From the NCBI RefSeq assembly GCF_025060895.1, contig NZ_JANZKV010000004.1, positions 1 to 64,000 of the forward strand: a DNA stretch of 64,000 bases. Direction: 5' to 3'. The notes beneath the pieces were generated by a model that saw only the letters and a list, made by a program, of their open reading frames with translations, ran no database searches and was not told the DNA's origin. Position 1 is the first letter of the stretch. Every line of letters starts with the position of its first letter. Source of the stretch: Stieleria sedimenti. Lineage in GTDB: Bacteria > Planctomycetota > Planctomycetia > Pirellulales > Pirellulaceae. Shown here piece by piece: positions 49,881 to 59,058 of the stretch. Position numbers and translations under genes: made by a program.

Positions 49881-52800
49881 ATGCTTAATCTCATCATTCG
49901 CTTCTGCGTCAAAGAACCTTGGCTGGTCGTCTTGCTGACGATCGGGCTAAGCGTCGCTGGCTGGGTCAGCTTTAAGTCGATTCCGATCGACGCGATTCCC
50001 AACATTGGCGAGAACCAAGTTATCGTGTTGACGCCTTGGCCGGGTCGCTCGCCAAAGGATATCGAAGACCAAGTCACCTATCCGCTGAGCGTTTCGTTGC
50101 TCGCTGTTCCCGGTGCGGAATCGGTGCGTGGCAAGAGCATGTTCGGCTACAGCTTTGTGCAGGTCACGTTCAAGGACGAAATTGACTTTTATTGGGCACG
50201 GAGTCGAGTTTCTGAGCAACTCGGTAGTGCCGCGTCACAGTTGCCCGATGGCGTTGTGCCACAACTTGGCCCGGACGCGACCGGATTGGGACAGGTTTAC
50301 TACTACACGTTACAACCACCCGACGAAGGTATGGGGCTCGCAGAACTTCGCAGCATGCAAGACTTCGTCGTGAAGTACGAGTTGCAGGCGGTCGAAGGGG
50401 TCAGCGAGGTCGCGTCGATCGGCGGTTATGTTCGCCAGTATCAAATCGAAGTCGATCCCGACAAGCTTCGCTTTCACAACGTATCGCTCGACAAGTTGGC
50501 GATGGCGATCAATGGATCGAACTTGGACGTCGGTGCTAAGACAGTCGAAACGACCGGCATGGAGTTCATCGTCCGCAGCAAGGGGTTCCTCGGTACTGGC
50601 GGTGACAAAGACAAAGCGGTCGAGGACATCGAGGACACCGTCATCATGCAGCGTGACGGAGTTCCCGTTCGCGTCCGCGACATTGCCAATGTGCAGATTG
50701 GCCCAGACTTTCGTCGCGGTGCATTGGACTACAACGGAGCCGAAGCGGTTGGCGGCGTGGTCGTGATGCGATACGGCGAGAATCCTCGAGTCGTCATCGA
50801 CCGCGTGAAAGCCAAGATTGCCGCGATAACGCCGTCGCTACAAGGTGTGACCATTCATGGCGTCTACGATCGCAGCGGACTGATCGACGAGACGATGGCG
50901 ACGCTGACGCATGCGTTACGCGACGAGATCATCATCACGGCGATCATCATCCTCTTGTTTCTATTGCACATCCGCAGCAGTTTCGTTGTCGCGATCTGTC
51001 TGCCGGTCGCTGTGTTGATGTCGTTCATCGCGATGCGGTTCGTCGGCGTCGGAGCGAACATCATGTCGCTGGCGGGGATCGCGATCGCAATCGGAACGAT
51101 GGTCGACATGGCGATCATTGTTTCGGAGAACATTTACCAGCATCTTTCGGATTGGGAGACTGGCAGCGAAGAGGAGAGAATCAAGCAACCTCGCACGGAA
51201 GTCGTCTACGAAGCCACGGTCGAAGTCGCACCGGCCGTCGTGACCGCCGTGGCGACAACCATTGTCAGTTTCTTGCCGGTCTTCTTTTTGACCGGTCGCG
51301 ATTACAAGCTGTTTTCTCCGCTGGCTTACACCAAGACATTTGCGATTGCTGCAGCGATGATCGCGGCCGTCACGATTGTGCCCGCCTTGTGTCGATTAAT
51401 GTTGCGGAGCAGCGTGCGTCGAAAATCGACCGCGCTGGTTGCCGCGTTGTCTCTCTCCGGATTGCTCGGTGCCGCGTCCCATTTCTTGTGGGGGTCACGA
51501 CTCGCAGAGCGTTTCGGCTTGGATACTTGGATTGTGACCGTGATCGCGGGCACGATTGGGTTTATTGCCGGCTGGCAATTGCTGCGAGAGCGAATTCGGC
51601 CTATCGAGGAAATCCCGTCTAGTCGCTTCGTTCGCTGGGTCTACGCAGCCCGATTGCGACACGCCCTGAACCACAAAGCATTCGCACTTTCGTTTCCGTT
51701 GGTGCTGTTGATCATCGGCGTGGGTGCCTACGTCGGAATGCCAACCGTGCTTCGTCCGGTCGAAAAGTTCGCGAACCTGTTCGGTGCCGATCTGAATGAC
51801 TTTCCCGGCTACGTCGATGCCAAGCATGTTTTTACGGGGTTGCAGAGCGACGACTGGATCGCGCTCGACGAAGGAAGCTGGTTCTACATGCCGACGCTGT
51901 ACCCGGCAGCCAGTTTCTCGCAAGCGATGCAGGTATTGCAAACGCAAGATGTTTTGATCGGCCAAATTCCCGAAGTCAAAGACGTGCTGGGCAAGATTGG
52001 TCGCGTCGAATCGGCACTCGACCCCGCGCCGGCCGCGATGGTCGAAACCTATGTGATGCTCAAACCCGAAAGCGAGTGGCGAGAAGGCGTCACTGCTCGC
52101 GACGTGTGGGACGAAATCAACCGAGTCGCCACGTTGCCCGGTGTCACGCCCGCGTCGGCGTTACAACCGATCGAGGGCCGAGTCGTGATGTTGCAGTCTG
52201 GCATCAAGGCACCGATGGCCATTCGAGTTTACGGCAACGAACTCGACGAGTTGGCTGACGCGGCCATGAATGTCTCCGCTGAGCTGAAGAAGTCGCCGCT
52301 GATCAACGCCGGAACGGTAAATCCCGACATCGTTCTCGGTAAACCCTACGTCGAGTTCACCGTCGACCGCGAAGCGGCATCGCGGTACGGGATGAGTTCG
52401 TCGATGGTGAACCAAGTCATCGAAACAGCCCTCGGCGGAATGAACCTGATTAAAACGGTCGAGGGGCGAGAACGTTATCCCGTGCGGCTTCGGTACAACC
52501 GCGACCTCCGCGAACAGATCGACGGTCTGAAACGTTTGCCCGTCGTCACGCACTCGGGGGCCGTTGTGCCATTGGAAGAACTCGCAACACTGGAAACGAC
52601 TTGGGGGCCGGGTGCAATCAACAGCGAAAACGGTCGACTCGTCGCTCATGTTTCTTTCATGACCAATGGCAGCAAGGGCGATTTGGAATCGGTTTCCGCG
52701 ATCGAAGAACAGCTCCGCGCGGCACAGTCGCTGCCTCCGTCCGACCCGAATCGGTTATCGCTGCCAGCGGGATACTCTCTCGAGGCCGTTGGGAGCTTCC

Positions 52801-53396
52801 GAAATCAGATCGAAGCCAACCGGCGTTTGATGTGGATCATTCCGATGGTGATCTGCATCAATCTGATGTTGCTTTACATGGAGTTCCGAAACCTCTCGAT
52901 TTCGTTGGCCGTGTTCTCCGGTATCCCCGTCGCCTTCGCTGGCGGCATGATTGCAGTGGCAACGATGGGCGTCGAACTCAATACGGCAGTTTGGGTTGGC
53001 TTCATCGCGCTGTTCGGTCTCGCGGTCGACGATGGCGTGGTGATGGCGACCTACATCCATCAACTTCTCAAGAAACGCAAAATCGAATCGGTCGAAGACA
53101 TTCGCAGCGTGGTTTACGAAGCCGGGCTCAAACGCATTCGGCCATGCATGATGACCACGGTGACGACGCTTGCCGCGTTGATTCCGGTGTTAATCGCGAC
53201 AGGCCGTGGTGCGGACGTTGCCCGAGCGATGGCGATTCCCGTGTTCGGCGGCATGTTGGCCGAGCCGTTCACGTCGTTCATCGTGCCAACGCTCTACTGC
53301 GGTTACCTCGAATTGAAGATGCGATTCGGATTTCAAGACGAGCTTTGGGAAGGCACCAAAGCGATGCCGGGGGAGGAACTCATGAAAGCTGCATAA
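49881..53396 (+). CDS. cusA: RND heavy-metal efflux pump (CusA-like)
   Basis: A 1171-residue pump with SIPIDAIPNIGENQVIVLTPW at the N-terminus, a TM4 relay near residue 408 (GTMVDMAIIVSEN), the central YMPTLYPAASFSQAMQVLQ and VMLQSGIKAPMAIRVYG, and a C-terminal half with GMIAVATMGVELNTAVWVGF. These are CusA-type features, and the methionine-containing substrate region fits Cu(I)/Ag(I). A GAGACGAACC segment precedes ATG 49881. It forms a pair with 47746 and lacks the repeat-derived inserts seen in the paralogue at 33327. Confidence 0.88.
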   Translation: MLNLIIRFCVKEPWLVVLLTIGLSVAGWVSFKSIPIDAIPNIGENQVIVLTPWPGRSPKDIEDQVTYPLSVSLLAVPGAESVRGKSMFGYSFVQVTFKDEIDFYWARSRVSEQLGSAASQLPDGVVPQLGPDATGLGQVYYYTLQPPDEGMGLAELRSMQDFVVKYELQAVEGVSEVASIGGYVRQYQIEVDPDKLRFHNVSLDKLAMAINGSNLDVGAKTVETTGMEFIVRSKGFLGTGGDKDKAVEDIEDTVIMQRDGVPVRVRDIANVQIGPDFRRGALDYNGAEAVGGVVVMRYGENPRVVIDRVKAKIAAITPSLQGVTIHGVYDRSGLIDETMATLTHALRDEIIITAIIILLFLLHIRSSFVVAICLPVAVLMSFIAMRFVGVGANIMSLAGIAIAIGTMVDMAIIVSENIYQHLSDWETGSEEERIKQPRTEVVYEATVEVAPAVVTAVATTIVSFLPVFFLTGRDYKLFSPLAYTKTFAIAAAMIAAVTIVPALCRLMLRSSVRRKSTALVAALSLSGLLGAASHFLWGSRLAERFGLDTWIVTVIAGTIGFIAGWQLLRERIRPIEEIPSSRFVRWVYAARLRHALNHKAFALSFPLVLLIIGVGAYVGMPTVLRPVEKFANLFGADLNDFPGYVDAKHVFTGLQSDDWIALDEGSWFYMPTLYPAASFSQAMQVLQTQDVLIGQIPEVKDVLGKIGRVESALDPAPAAMVETYVMLKPESEWREGVTARDVWDEINRVATLPGVTPASALQPIEGRVVMLQSGIKAPMAIRVYGNELDELADAAMNVSAELKKSPLINAGTVNPDIVLGKPYVEFTVDREAASRYGMSSSMVNQVIETALGGMNLIKTVEGRERYPVRLRYNRDLREQIDGLKRLPVVTHSGAVVPLEELATLETTWGPGAINSENGRLVAHVSFMTNGSKGDLESVSAIEEQLRAAQSLPPSDPNRLSLPAGYSLEAVGSFRNQIEANRRLMWIIPMVICINLMLLYMEFRNLSISLAVFSGIPVAFAGGMIAVATMGVELNTAVWVGFIALFGLAVDDGVVMATYIHQLLKKRKIESVEDIRSVVYEAGLKRIRPCMMTTVTTLAALIPVLIATGRGADVARAMAIPVFGGMLAEPFTSFIVPTLYCGYLELKMRFGFQDELWEGTKAMPGEELMKAA

Positions 53397-53511
53397 AACT
53401 TTTCTTTTGACCGTGAAGGAATTCACGACTCAAGCATCCAATCAACCAACCTCACCAAGATCGACGGACCCAACGGATGGAGTCCTGACACTATTACAAC
53501 GGAGTTCTCCC

Positions 53512-54891
53512 ATGAAACGAACACTCATCATCACCGCTTTCTCACTCGCGATGTCCACGTCGGGCGTGTTTGGACAGGCGATCCAATCGCAGCACAATCA
53601 CGCTGGGCACAACCACGCGATGCCCGGCATGACGCAGGCTCGCGAAGCGACGCAAGCGGGGCCGCATGGCGGCAGTTTGAAGCAAACCGGCAACCTGCAA
53701 ATCGAAACGATTGTTTCACAAGGCGGACTGCAAATGTTCGTCTACGACCGCGCTGGTCAGCCGGTGTCGGTTGACCGGGGACGTGGTGCCGTGTCGGTAC
53801 GAGTCGAAGGCAACGCAAAACGTTATCGCTACGACTTGTTGCCCGATGGCAAAGGAGCGTTGACCGCTCCTGTGAACTTGTCGCAAATCGCTGGCCGACA
53901 GATTGACGTCGATGTGCAATTGGTCGGTATTGCGGCCAGCACAATCTCTTTCAACGAAGTCGCCACCGTTCCGGCCAGCGAGCAACAGCTGGCAGCCGCG
54001 GCGATCGCACGACAAAAAATCTGCCCCGTCAGCGGCAAACCGCTCGGCAGCATGGGTGATCCCGTCGCAGTCGATGTCAACGGACAGAAGCTCTACGTTT
54101 GCTGTGCGGGCTGTGTGGGCACGGTCAAGTCGGACCCGGCTAAGTATGCCGCCGGTCGCCCGCAGATCACGGTCACCACAGCGACCCAAGCCGATGCAGC
54201 AGCCATTGCCGCCCAGAAAGTTTGTCCCGTCATGGACGAACCGCTCGGCGGCATGGGTACGCCGATCAAGGTGATGGTTGGTGACAAGCCGATCTATCTG
54301 TGCTGCAAGGGATGCATCAAGAAGATTCAGGCTGAGCCAGCGAAGTATTTGGCGATGGTTTATGGCAACGGCACGCAAGCCAGTGCCCAGCCTGCTGCCA
54401 CGACGACGGCAAAGATCACTGTCTCGACCTCAACCCAAGCCGACGCAGCGGCCATCGCGGCCCAGAAGACCTGCCCCGTCATGGATGAACCACTTGGTGG
54501 CATGGGTATACCGATCAAGGTGATGGTCGGCGATAAGCCCATCTATCTGTGCTGCAAAGGATGCATCAAGAAGATTCAGGCCGAGCCAGCAAAGTATTTG
54601 GCAATGGTTTACGGCAGCGGTAATCAAGCGTCCGTTCCCGCAGGTACCGAACAAGTTCGGGAAGGCATCTTCAAGGTCGTTTCTGCCGATGCGCCGTTCA
54701 TTGCCGCACAAAAGAAATGTCCTGTGATGGACGAACCGCTTGATGCGATGGGTGGGCCATACAAAGTCAATGCGGATGGAAAGGCGATCTACATCTGTTG
54801 CCCTGGATGCGCGAAGAAGATTGTGGCCGAGCCGCAAAAGTGGCTGGCTGTTCTAAAGTCTCAAGGAGTCGATGCTCCATTGATTCGTTAA
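53512..54891 (+). CDS. Secreted metal-binding protein with four TRASH/YHS-like domains
   Basis: A 459-residue protein. A signal peptide (residues 1-22) is followed by a His-rich segment (HNHAGHNHAMPGM), the GPHGG beta domain shared with 28074, then four Cys modules (CPVSGKPLGSMG... VCCAGC; two nearly identical CPVMDEPLGGMG... LCCKGCIKK; and CPVMDEPLDAMG... ICCPGC). The two middle modules come from a recent tandem duplication with a 249-bp period. This protein looks like a multi-site Cu/Ag sponge in the periplasm. Start ATG 53512 is preceded by CGGAG. It follows the CusA pump by 115 bp. Confidence 0.75.
   Translation: MKRTLIITAFSLAMSTSGVFGQAIQSQHNHAGHNHAMPGMTQAREATQAGPHGGSLKQTGNLQIETIVSQGGLQMFVYDRAGQPVSVDRGRGAVSVRVEGNAKRYRYDLLPDGKGALTAPVNLSQIAGRQIDVDVQLVGIAASTISFNEVATVPASEQQLAAAAIARQKICPVSGKPLGSMGDPVAVDVNGQKLYVCCAGCVGTVKSDPAKYAAGRPQITVTTATQADAAAIAAQKVCPVMDEPLGGMGTPIKVMVGDKPIYLCCKGCIKKIQAEPAKYLAMVYGNGTQASAQPAATTTAKITVSTSTQADAAAIAAQKTCPVMDEPLGGMGIPIKVMVGDKPIYLCCKGCIKKIQAEPAKYLAMVYGSGNQASVPAGTEQVREGIFKVVSADAPFIAAQKKCPVMDEPLDAMGGPYKVNADGKAIYICCPGCAKKIVAEPQKWLAVLKSQGVDAPLIR
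54183..54640 (+). repeat. Tandem duplication of a metal-binding module (period 249 bp)
   Basis: The segment starting ACCCAAGCCGATGCAGCAGC at 54184 is repeated from 54433 with mostly third-position changes. It encodes the second and third CPVMDEPL modules and the Ala/Thr-rich linker, 83 residues per unit. Confidence 0.8.
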
Positions 54892-54899
54892 TCAACTCG

Positions 54900-54921
54900 G
54901 GAGCGAGAACTGCTCGCTTCC
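54900..54921 (+). terminator. Possible terminator hairpin after the four-module protein
   Basis: GGAGCGAG and CTCGCTTCC form an 8-bp stem around AACTG, 9 bp past the stop. No T-tract, so function is uncertain. Confidence 0.35.
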
Positions 54922-55025
54922 GATCTGACTCACGCGGGGGCGGTGTCGCGGCTGATTCACGCAAGTGGTGACGTCACCACGCCGTCCCTGCCTTTTTGTT
55001 TTCAACTTACGACAAGGACGTCGTC

Positions 55026-55301
55026 ATGAAATCGCTATGGAAATACTGTGCTACCGCTGCGCTCACTCTGACCCTCTTACTGTCCGCCGGATGCCAATCG
55101 CTGCCCTGGGTGGGCAATCGAAAAGACGAACCGGCAATGACTGCTCAGCAATACGCCGAGCAAGCTGCCGCCAACATTCAATACGACACGACGGTTGCAT
55201 TCGACACTGACTATCAACCGCCCGCAGCAAATTCGTTCACAACCGCTCCCACTTCAGTTTCGCAGCGTCCCTCATCGGGTGGCGGAAGCTGTTGCCACTA
55301 A
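55026..55301 (+). CDS. Small lipoprotein ending in a Cys-Cys-His motif
   Basis: A 91-residue lipoprotein (signal WKYCATAALTLTLLLSAGC) with a Pro/Thr/Ser-rich tail ending PSSGGGSCCH, a possible metal ligand. No family recognised. I chose ATG 55026 because the signal peptide begins there. Its position between metal-binding genes suggests a related role. Confidence 0.5.
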   Translation: MKSLWKYCATAALTLTLLLSAGCQSLPWVGNRKDEPAMTAQQYAEQAAANIQYDTTVAFDTDYQPPAANSFTTAPTSVSQRPSSGGGSCCH

Positions 55302-55320
55302 CGCGGGAGCACATTCTACC

Positions 55321-55485
55321 ATGAAGTCTCAATCCACACGCTCGATACGTTGGTTGGCGTATCGAGTAGTCCGGCGTTTTGCGATCGCGAACGTCTGTCA
55401 CTTCTACCGACGCTTCCAAAAGATGCTGGATTCACAATCGGACGATATATCGGCGACGATACCGCAGCCCATTCAAGTTAACTGA
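55321..55485 (+). CDS. Possible small basic protein
   Basis: A 54-residue frame with an Arg-rich N-terminus and no recognisable family. It spans a perfect hairpin (CTCGATACG/CGTATCGAG, 55341-55366), which may instead be the terminator of the upstream lipoprotein. Coding status is doubtful. Confidence 0.3.
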   Translation: MKSQSTRSIRWLAYRVVRRFAIANVCHFYRRFQKMLDSQSDDISATIPQPIQVN

Positions 55486-56924
55486 GCCACCAATAGCGTG
55501 GTGTCATCGAACGCCTTGCGGCCCTTGCGGAATGCCTCAATGGACGACTCAAACGCTTCAACCAGTTCCCGAGCGTTGCAGCGTTTGGCGGTGTTCATCA
55601 ACTGCTCAATCCGCTCCGTTCCGTACTGTTCTTCACTCGGGTCAAACGCTTCAGTCACTCCGTCGCTAACAAGGACTAAACGGGCCGTATCGCCGAGCTG
55701 GATTGTTTCTTCGCTGTAGTAGGTATCGTCCTCGACGCCCAAAATCAGGTCGCCCACATTCAATCGCACCGGTGTTTCGCGTCCAATCTGCAAGAACGGA
55801 AATTCATGGCCTGCATTGGCGTAGGTCAGTTGTCGCCTTTTTGGGTCAACGACCAGTAGCGTCATCGTCGCAAAGTGTCCCATCATCACGTACTCGCAGT
55901 ATCGCTTGTTGACATCTGTCAGAATCTGGGCGGGGCTGGACGATTTCTTTGCCGCTTCCGACACAAACGCCTTCAACAACGTCGCCGCCATCGCGGCCGG
56001 CACGCCATGACCCGACACATCCGCGACGCAAAGTAGATATTGTCCATCGGACAATGGAATCACGTCGTAGTAGTCACCGCCAACATCGTCGGCCGGCTCG
56101 AACAATTCTGCGACGTCGATTCCAACCAATCCATTCACCGTCGGTCGTAAGTTCTGTTGAATTTGACGCGCCTTTTCCATGTGAACGCGATGGTCGCGCT
56201 GAGCGTGATCCAAAGCCTCGGTCATCGAATTGATCTGATCAGCCAGATAACTCAGTTCTCGACAGCTTCGAGTACGTGCAATCACGCTTAGGTCTCCGGC
56301 CGCAACACTCCGCAGCGCCGAAACGAAACCTTGGATTGGTTTGGCGATCAATTGCCGAAGTACCGCGCTGACCACGAAGGCAGTAATCCCTCCCAGCAAT
56401 AGGACTCCGAACATCTGGATCAACAACGAGCGGCGTGTTGCGCCCACAACGGCTGAACGTTTCTCTGAAATGTAGACCGTGCCCGCTGATCCAGTAAAAG
56501 ACCCGACAACGAGCGCGCCGGTAGCATTTGATCTGGCGAGGGTTGAATCAACAGTCGATCGCATTGCCAGGAGCATTTCGTCGGAAGCATGCCCATGCGA
56601 GACAGCTTGGTACGGAAGCCCTCGCCAATCCGCAGCAATATGGTGACCGGGCGAATCGTCAGTATTCATTCGAGCGCAGACATTGTCGACTAGATTTTGA
56701 ATCGCCTCGCCGCCGTTGGATTCAGCGACCAACAGTGATTCGTACATCGTTTTCGCTTCTTCGGTCAACGCGATCTGCTTCTCTTTCAAATGCCGATCCA
56801 TCCGTACTCGGTAGTCAACGACAAGAAACAGAACGACAAATCCAAAGAGAATTGCATTGACGAGGACAAGCAGTTGCCGGCTAATCGGCAACTGATGCCA
56901 TCGGTGTTTGAATGTGTCCATCAT
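55473..56924 (-). CDS. Membrane-bound SpoIIE-type serine/threonine phosphatase with HAMP domain
   Basis: A 483-residue protein. TM1 is at about residues 18-40, followed by a periplasmic sensor of about 120 residues, TM2 at 165-190, a HAMP linker (LRQLIAKPIQGFVSALRSVAAGDLSVIART), and the PP2C-like SpoIIE domain from about 245 (VAELFEPADDVGGDYYDVIPL, VADVSGHGVPAAMAATLLKAF, YANAGHEFPFLQ, LVLVSDGVTEA). The metal-binding Asp residues in GGDYYD, ADVSGHG and VSDGVTE are present. Such enzymes dephosphorylate anti-sigma-antagonist proteins in partner-switching systems, but no anti-anti-sigma or RsbW gene is nearby. It is the last of a minus-strand run from 62504. Confidence 0.85.
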   Translation of the reverse strand: MMDTFKHRWHQLPISRQLLVLVNAILFGFVVLFLVVDYRVRMDRHLKEKQIALTEEAKTMYESLLVAESNGGEAIQNLVDNVCARMNTDDSPGHHIAADWRGLPYQAVSHGHASDEMLLAMRSTVDSTLARSNATGALVVGSFTGSAGTVYISEKRSAVVGATRRSLLIQMFGVLLLGGITAFVVSAVLRQLIAKPIQGFVSALRSVAAGDLSVIARTRSCRELSYLADQINSMTEALDHAQRDHRVHMEKARQIQQNLRPTVNGLVGIDVAELFEPADDVGGDYYDVIPLSDGQYLLCVADVSGHGVPAAMAATLLKAFVSEAAKKSSSPAQILTDVNKRYCEYVMMGHFATMTLLVVDPKRRQLTYANAGHEFPFLQIGRETPVRLNVGDLILGVEDDTYYSEETIQLGDTARLVLVSDGVTEAFDPSEEQYGTERIEQLMNTAKRCNARELVEAFESSIEAFRKGRKAFDDTTLLVAQLT

Positions 56925-56941
56925 GGCACCTTAAACAGAGA

Positions 56942-56971
56942 AGCCGGGCGAGTGTTCAGGCTCGCCCGGCT
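56942..56971 (-). terminator. Terminator of the Cys-rich metallothionein-like gene
   Basis: Perfect 11-bp stem AGCCGGGCGAG/CTCGCCCGGCT with an 8-base loop. On the minus strand it is followed by TTCTCTGTTT. It lies 30 bp past the end of the gene at 57001 and would isolate it from the phosphatase gene. Confidence 0.6.
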
Positions 56972-57000
56972 GATGTGGGATCGAACGGAATCAGAAGCGG

Positions 57001-57411
57001 TTAGCTGAGTTCAGCCGATTTCGATTCCGTTGCACTTGCCGATCCTTTTCCACAGCAGGCCGCACCGACGCTGCAGCAGTACGCTCGCTTTGCACAACAG
57101 GTCGGTTTGCCTGTTGAACTGGCGATGTCGCTGGTTGCTGCGTTCGTTCCAGCGTGCTTCCCACAGCATCGTGCGTTTACCGAGCAGCAATAGGCACGCT
57201 TGGCACAACAAGTCGGTTGAGAAGTTGCGCCGGCCACTTCGTCAGTGGTTGCTGTCGGTTCCGCTTGCTTGCCACAGCACGCCGCTTGGACAGTGCAGCA
57301 GTATGCATGCTTGGCACAACACGTCGGCTCAGCCGATGCGGCGGTGCCAACATCACCAGCAGGGACCAGCGAAACGGCAAACAAAACAGCAGAGAATACA
57401 GTCGCTAACAT
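57001..57411 (-). CDS. Secreted metallothionein-like protein with three Cys repeats
   Basis: A 136-residue protein. The signal peptide (LATVFSAVLFAVSLVPAGDVGTAASA) is followed by three units of the pattern PTCCAKxAYCCSVxAxCCGK, each with six cysteines, separated by Ala/Thr/Ser-rich linkers. The dense CC pairs suggest binding of soft metals (Cu(I), Ag, Hg) in the periplasm. I chose ATG 57411 over 57522, since the signal sequence begins there. No named family; the repeat differs from classical metallothioneins. It lies in a minus-strand series with 57526 and the CsoR-multicopper oxidase genes. Confidence 0.65.
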   Translation of the reverse strand: MLATVFSAVLFAVSLVPAGDVGTAASAEPTCCAKHAYCCTVQAACCGKQAEPTATTDEVAGATSQPTCCAKRAYCCSVNARCCGKHAGTNAATSDIASSTGKPTCCAKRAYCCSVGAACCGKGSASATESKSAELS

Positions 57412-57525
57412 TTTGGAAACTCCAGGATTGATGGCGCAGCCGACATCGACATGCACCGATTTGGGAACAGAGACATCTTCATTTTTGAATTGGTCTGGCT
57501 TCGCAAGTCGAAGCAGAGCCAACTG

Positions 57526-57906
57526 CTAAATCTGAAGACGAATGTGCCAATCAATCAGAGAGCTGGGACGAACCAACGAGACCGACCGCACGAGTGCGAC
57601 CGACTCCGTCCTCCAGTCAATCCGTAAGAAGTCACTGCGGTCCAAACCGCGAGGCGTCAGATCGTTGGTGGAAGTTCTCGGCGGCAGCCAAACCGTTAAT
57701 TCACACGAAGCCATCGCGGGACATTCGTGCAAAGGATCACTGTCACAGCAGCCGTGCCCGACATGCTGCGGTTGGCAGCACGCATGAAGGCAAGGCTTCG
57801 CGTCGTTTGATCCTGCTCGGGCGGCCGGTGAGGACGCCAACAGCACCGCGATCACTGCAAAAGCAGCAAACAATCGAGTGGCAGCATTGGTGTGACGACG
57901 GTTCAT
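57526..57906 (-). CDS. Small secreted Cys/His-rich protein
   Basis: A 126-residue protein with a signal peptide (RLFAAFAVIAVLLASSPAARA). A Cys/His cluster follows (KPCLHACCQPQHVGHGCCDSDPLHECPAMASC) and an Arg-rich tail ending LIDWHIRLQI. Its architecture (signal, ligand cluster, conserved-looking hydrophobic end) recalls 10336, 38047 and 46914. Here it is not directly before an adaptor. Probably binds metal. Confidence 0.55.
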   Translation of the reverse strand: MNRRHTNAATRLFAAFAVIAVLLASSPAARAGSNDAKPCLHACCQPQHVGHGCCDSDPLHECPAMASCELTVWLPPRTSTNDLTPRGLDRSDFLRIDWRTESVALVRSVSLVRPSSLIDWHIRLQI

Positions 57907-58014
57907 GGCGGACAGTTCCAAGAGCTTTCAGAGGACTCCCACTGAGGGAATCTCTTCTTTGATGCTCTTTGGATGCACGGCCCCGACGCTTCTTCACGAC
58001 TTCGTGAAAAGATT

Positions 58015-59046
58015 TCAGGATTCTTTTCGGGGTTCGCTTCTGGTGCAAACGGCTAGCGCGTTCAGGTCGTGAAGCCACTCGGATTGCTGATCGACAAAGG
58101 CAGCTTTTAGCTGGTCCAATAAATCGTCAGAGTCGCCGATCAACGGTGAAATCTCGATCGCCAACCGTGGGTCGGGCGCGTCATGCGTCGAGTGACAGAT
58201 CACGAAATGCCGTTTGGTCTCCTCCAGCATCTGCATGCTAGCGTGCCAAAGCCGATCAACAGCCTCGGAGCTGGCGGGGAGCTTGGCCGCATCGACTTGC
58301 CGCACCGCTCGCATCATCGAAGATACCTCCAGGCAGAATCTCAGCATTCGGCTCATTGCATACCGCGGTTCGCTAAATCGAAAGTAATGCAGGACCGGAT
58401 AGAAATGATGCGACTCCAACAAGTCCGCCATGTTCGACGACATCGTGTATAGGTCTTGGTTGACTAACGAAGGATCGTTCCCGGTCAGATACGCTCGCAA
58501 ATAGCCAAAGCTGTCGCCCGTTCGTCCGGTGCGATACTCAATTTCGTTGGCAAACTGGTTGCGACGGGCCAGGGTTGAATAGACCGAAATGACATAAGCC
58601 AACACGAGCGTAAAGAAGCTGAACCCCAAGCCGGCAGCGGTGATTGTCAAGAACTGCATTGCTGGCGTTCGCGGCACCAAGTCGCCCACACCCAGAGTGG
58701 TGATCGTGAAACCAGCGTAATACACCGCGATTGCAAAATCCGTATCCGTCGGTGTCAGTCCGGTTGCCGTGATGCCCGTGCCGAGCTGAGGCCATACGAT
58801 CAGGCTGACTCCAAGCAACAGTAGCGTCGCCCAACACAACACCTGCGTCGCTATCAACGCCGGTCCGCAGTAAACCACAACTCGCGGATGAGCGAACATT
58901 CGCGTTCGGACTAAAAAGTGAAAGCCACGATTGATGCCTTTCGTGATCGGGCCAACCGTCGCACGAGGATGCAGAACTGCCATGAAGGTTTCCCAGACGC
59001 CAAGGCAGGTCACCAGAAACCCACCAGTAGTCAGGAACCAATTCAT
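58015..59046 (-). CDS. Potassium-channel-like membrane protein
   Basis: A 343-residue protein with an Ion_trans_2-type pore. TM helices flank the selectivity filter TTLGVGDLVP (near residue 117), a variant of TVGYGD. The N-terminal TM part contains AVLHPRATVGPI, and a C-terminal cytosolic helical domain of about 170 residues has no recognisable RCK domain. Function could be K+ or other cation flux. It begins 12 bp after the CsoR gene in the same direction, so it may share the copper-induced transcript. Confidence 0.7.
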   Translation of the reverse strand: MNWFLTTGGFLVTCLGVWETFMAVLHPRATVGPITKGINRGFHFLVRTRMFAHPRVVVYCGPALIATQVLCWATLLLLGVSLIVWPQLGTGITATGLTPTDTDFAIAVYYAGFTITTLGVGDLVPRTPAMQFLTITAAGLGFSFFTLVLAYVISVYSTLARRNQFANEIEYRTGRTGDSFGYLRAYLTGNDPSLVNQDLYTMSSNMADLLESHHFYPVLHYFRFSEPRYAMSRMLRFCLEVSSMMRAVRQVDAAKLPASSEAVDRLWHASMQMLEETKRHFVICHSTHDAPDPRLAIEISPLIGDSDDLLDQLKAAFVDQQSEWLHDLNALAVCTRSEPRKES

Positions 59047-59058
59047 CGCGTTAATAAC

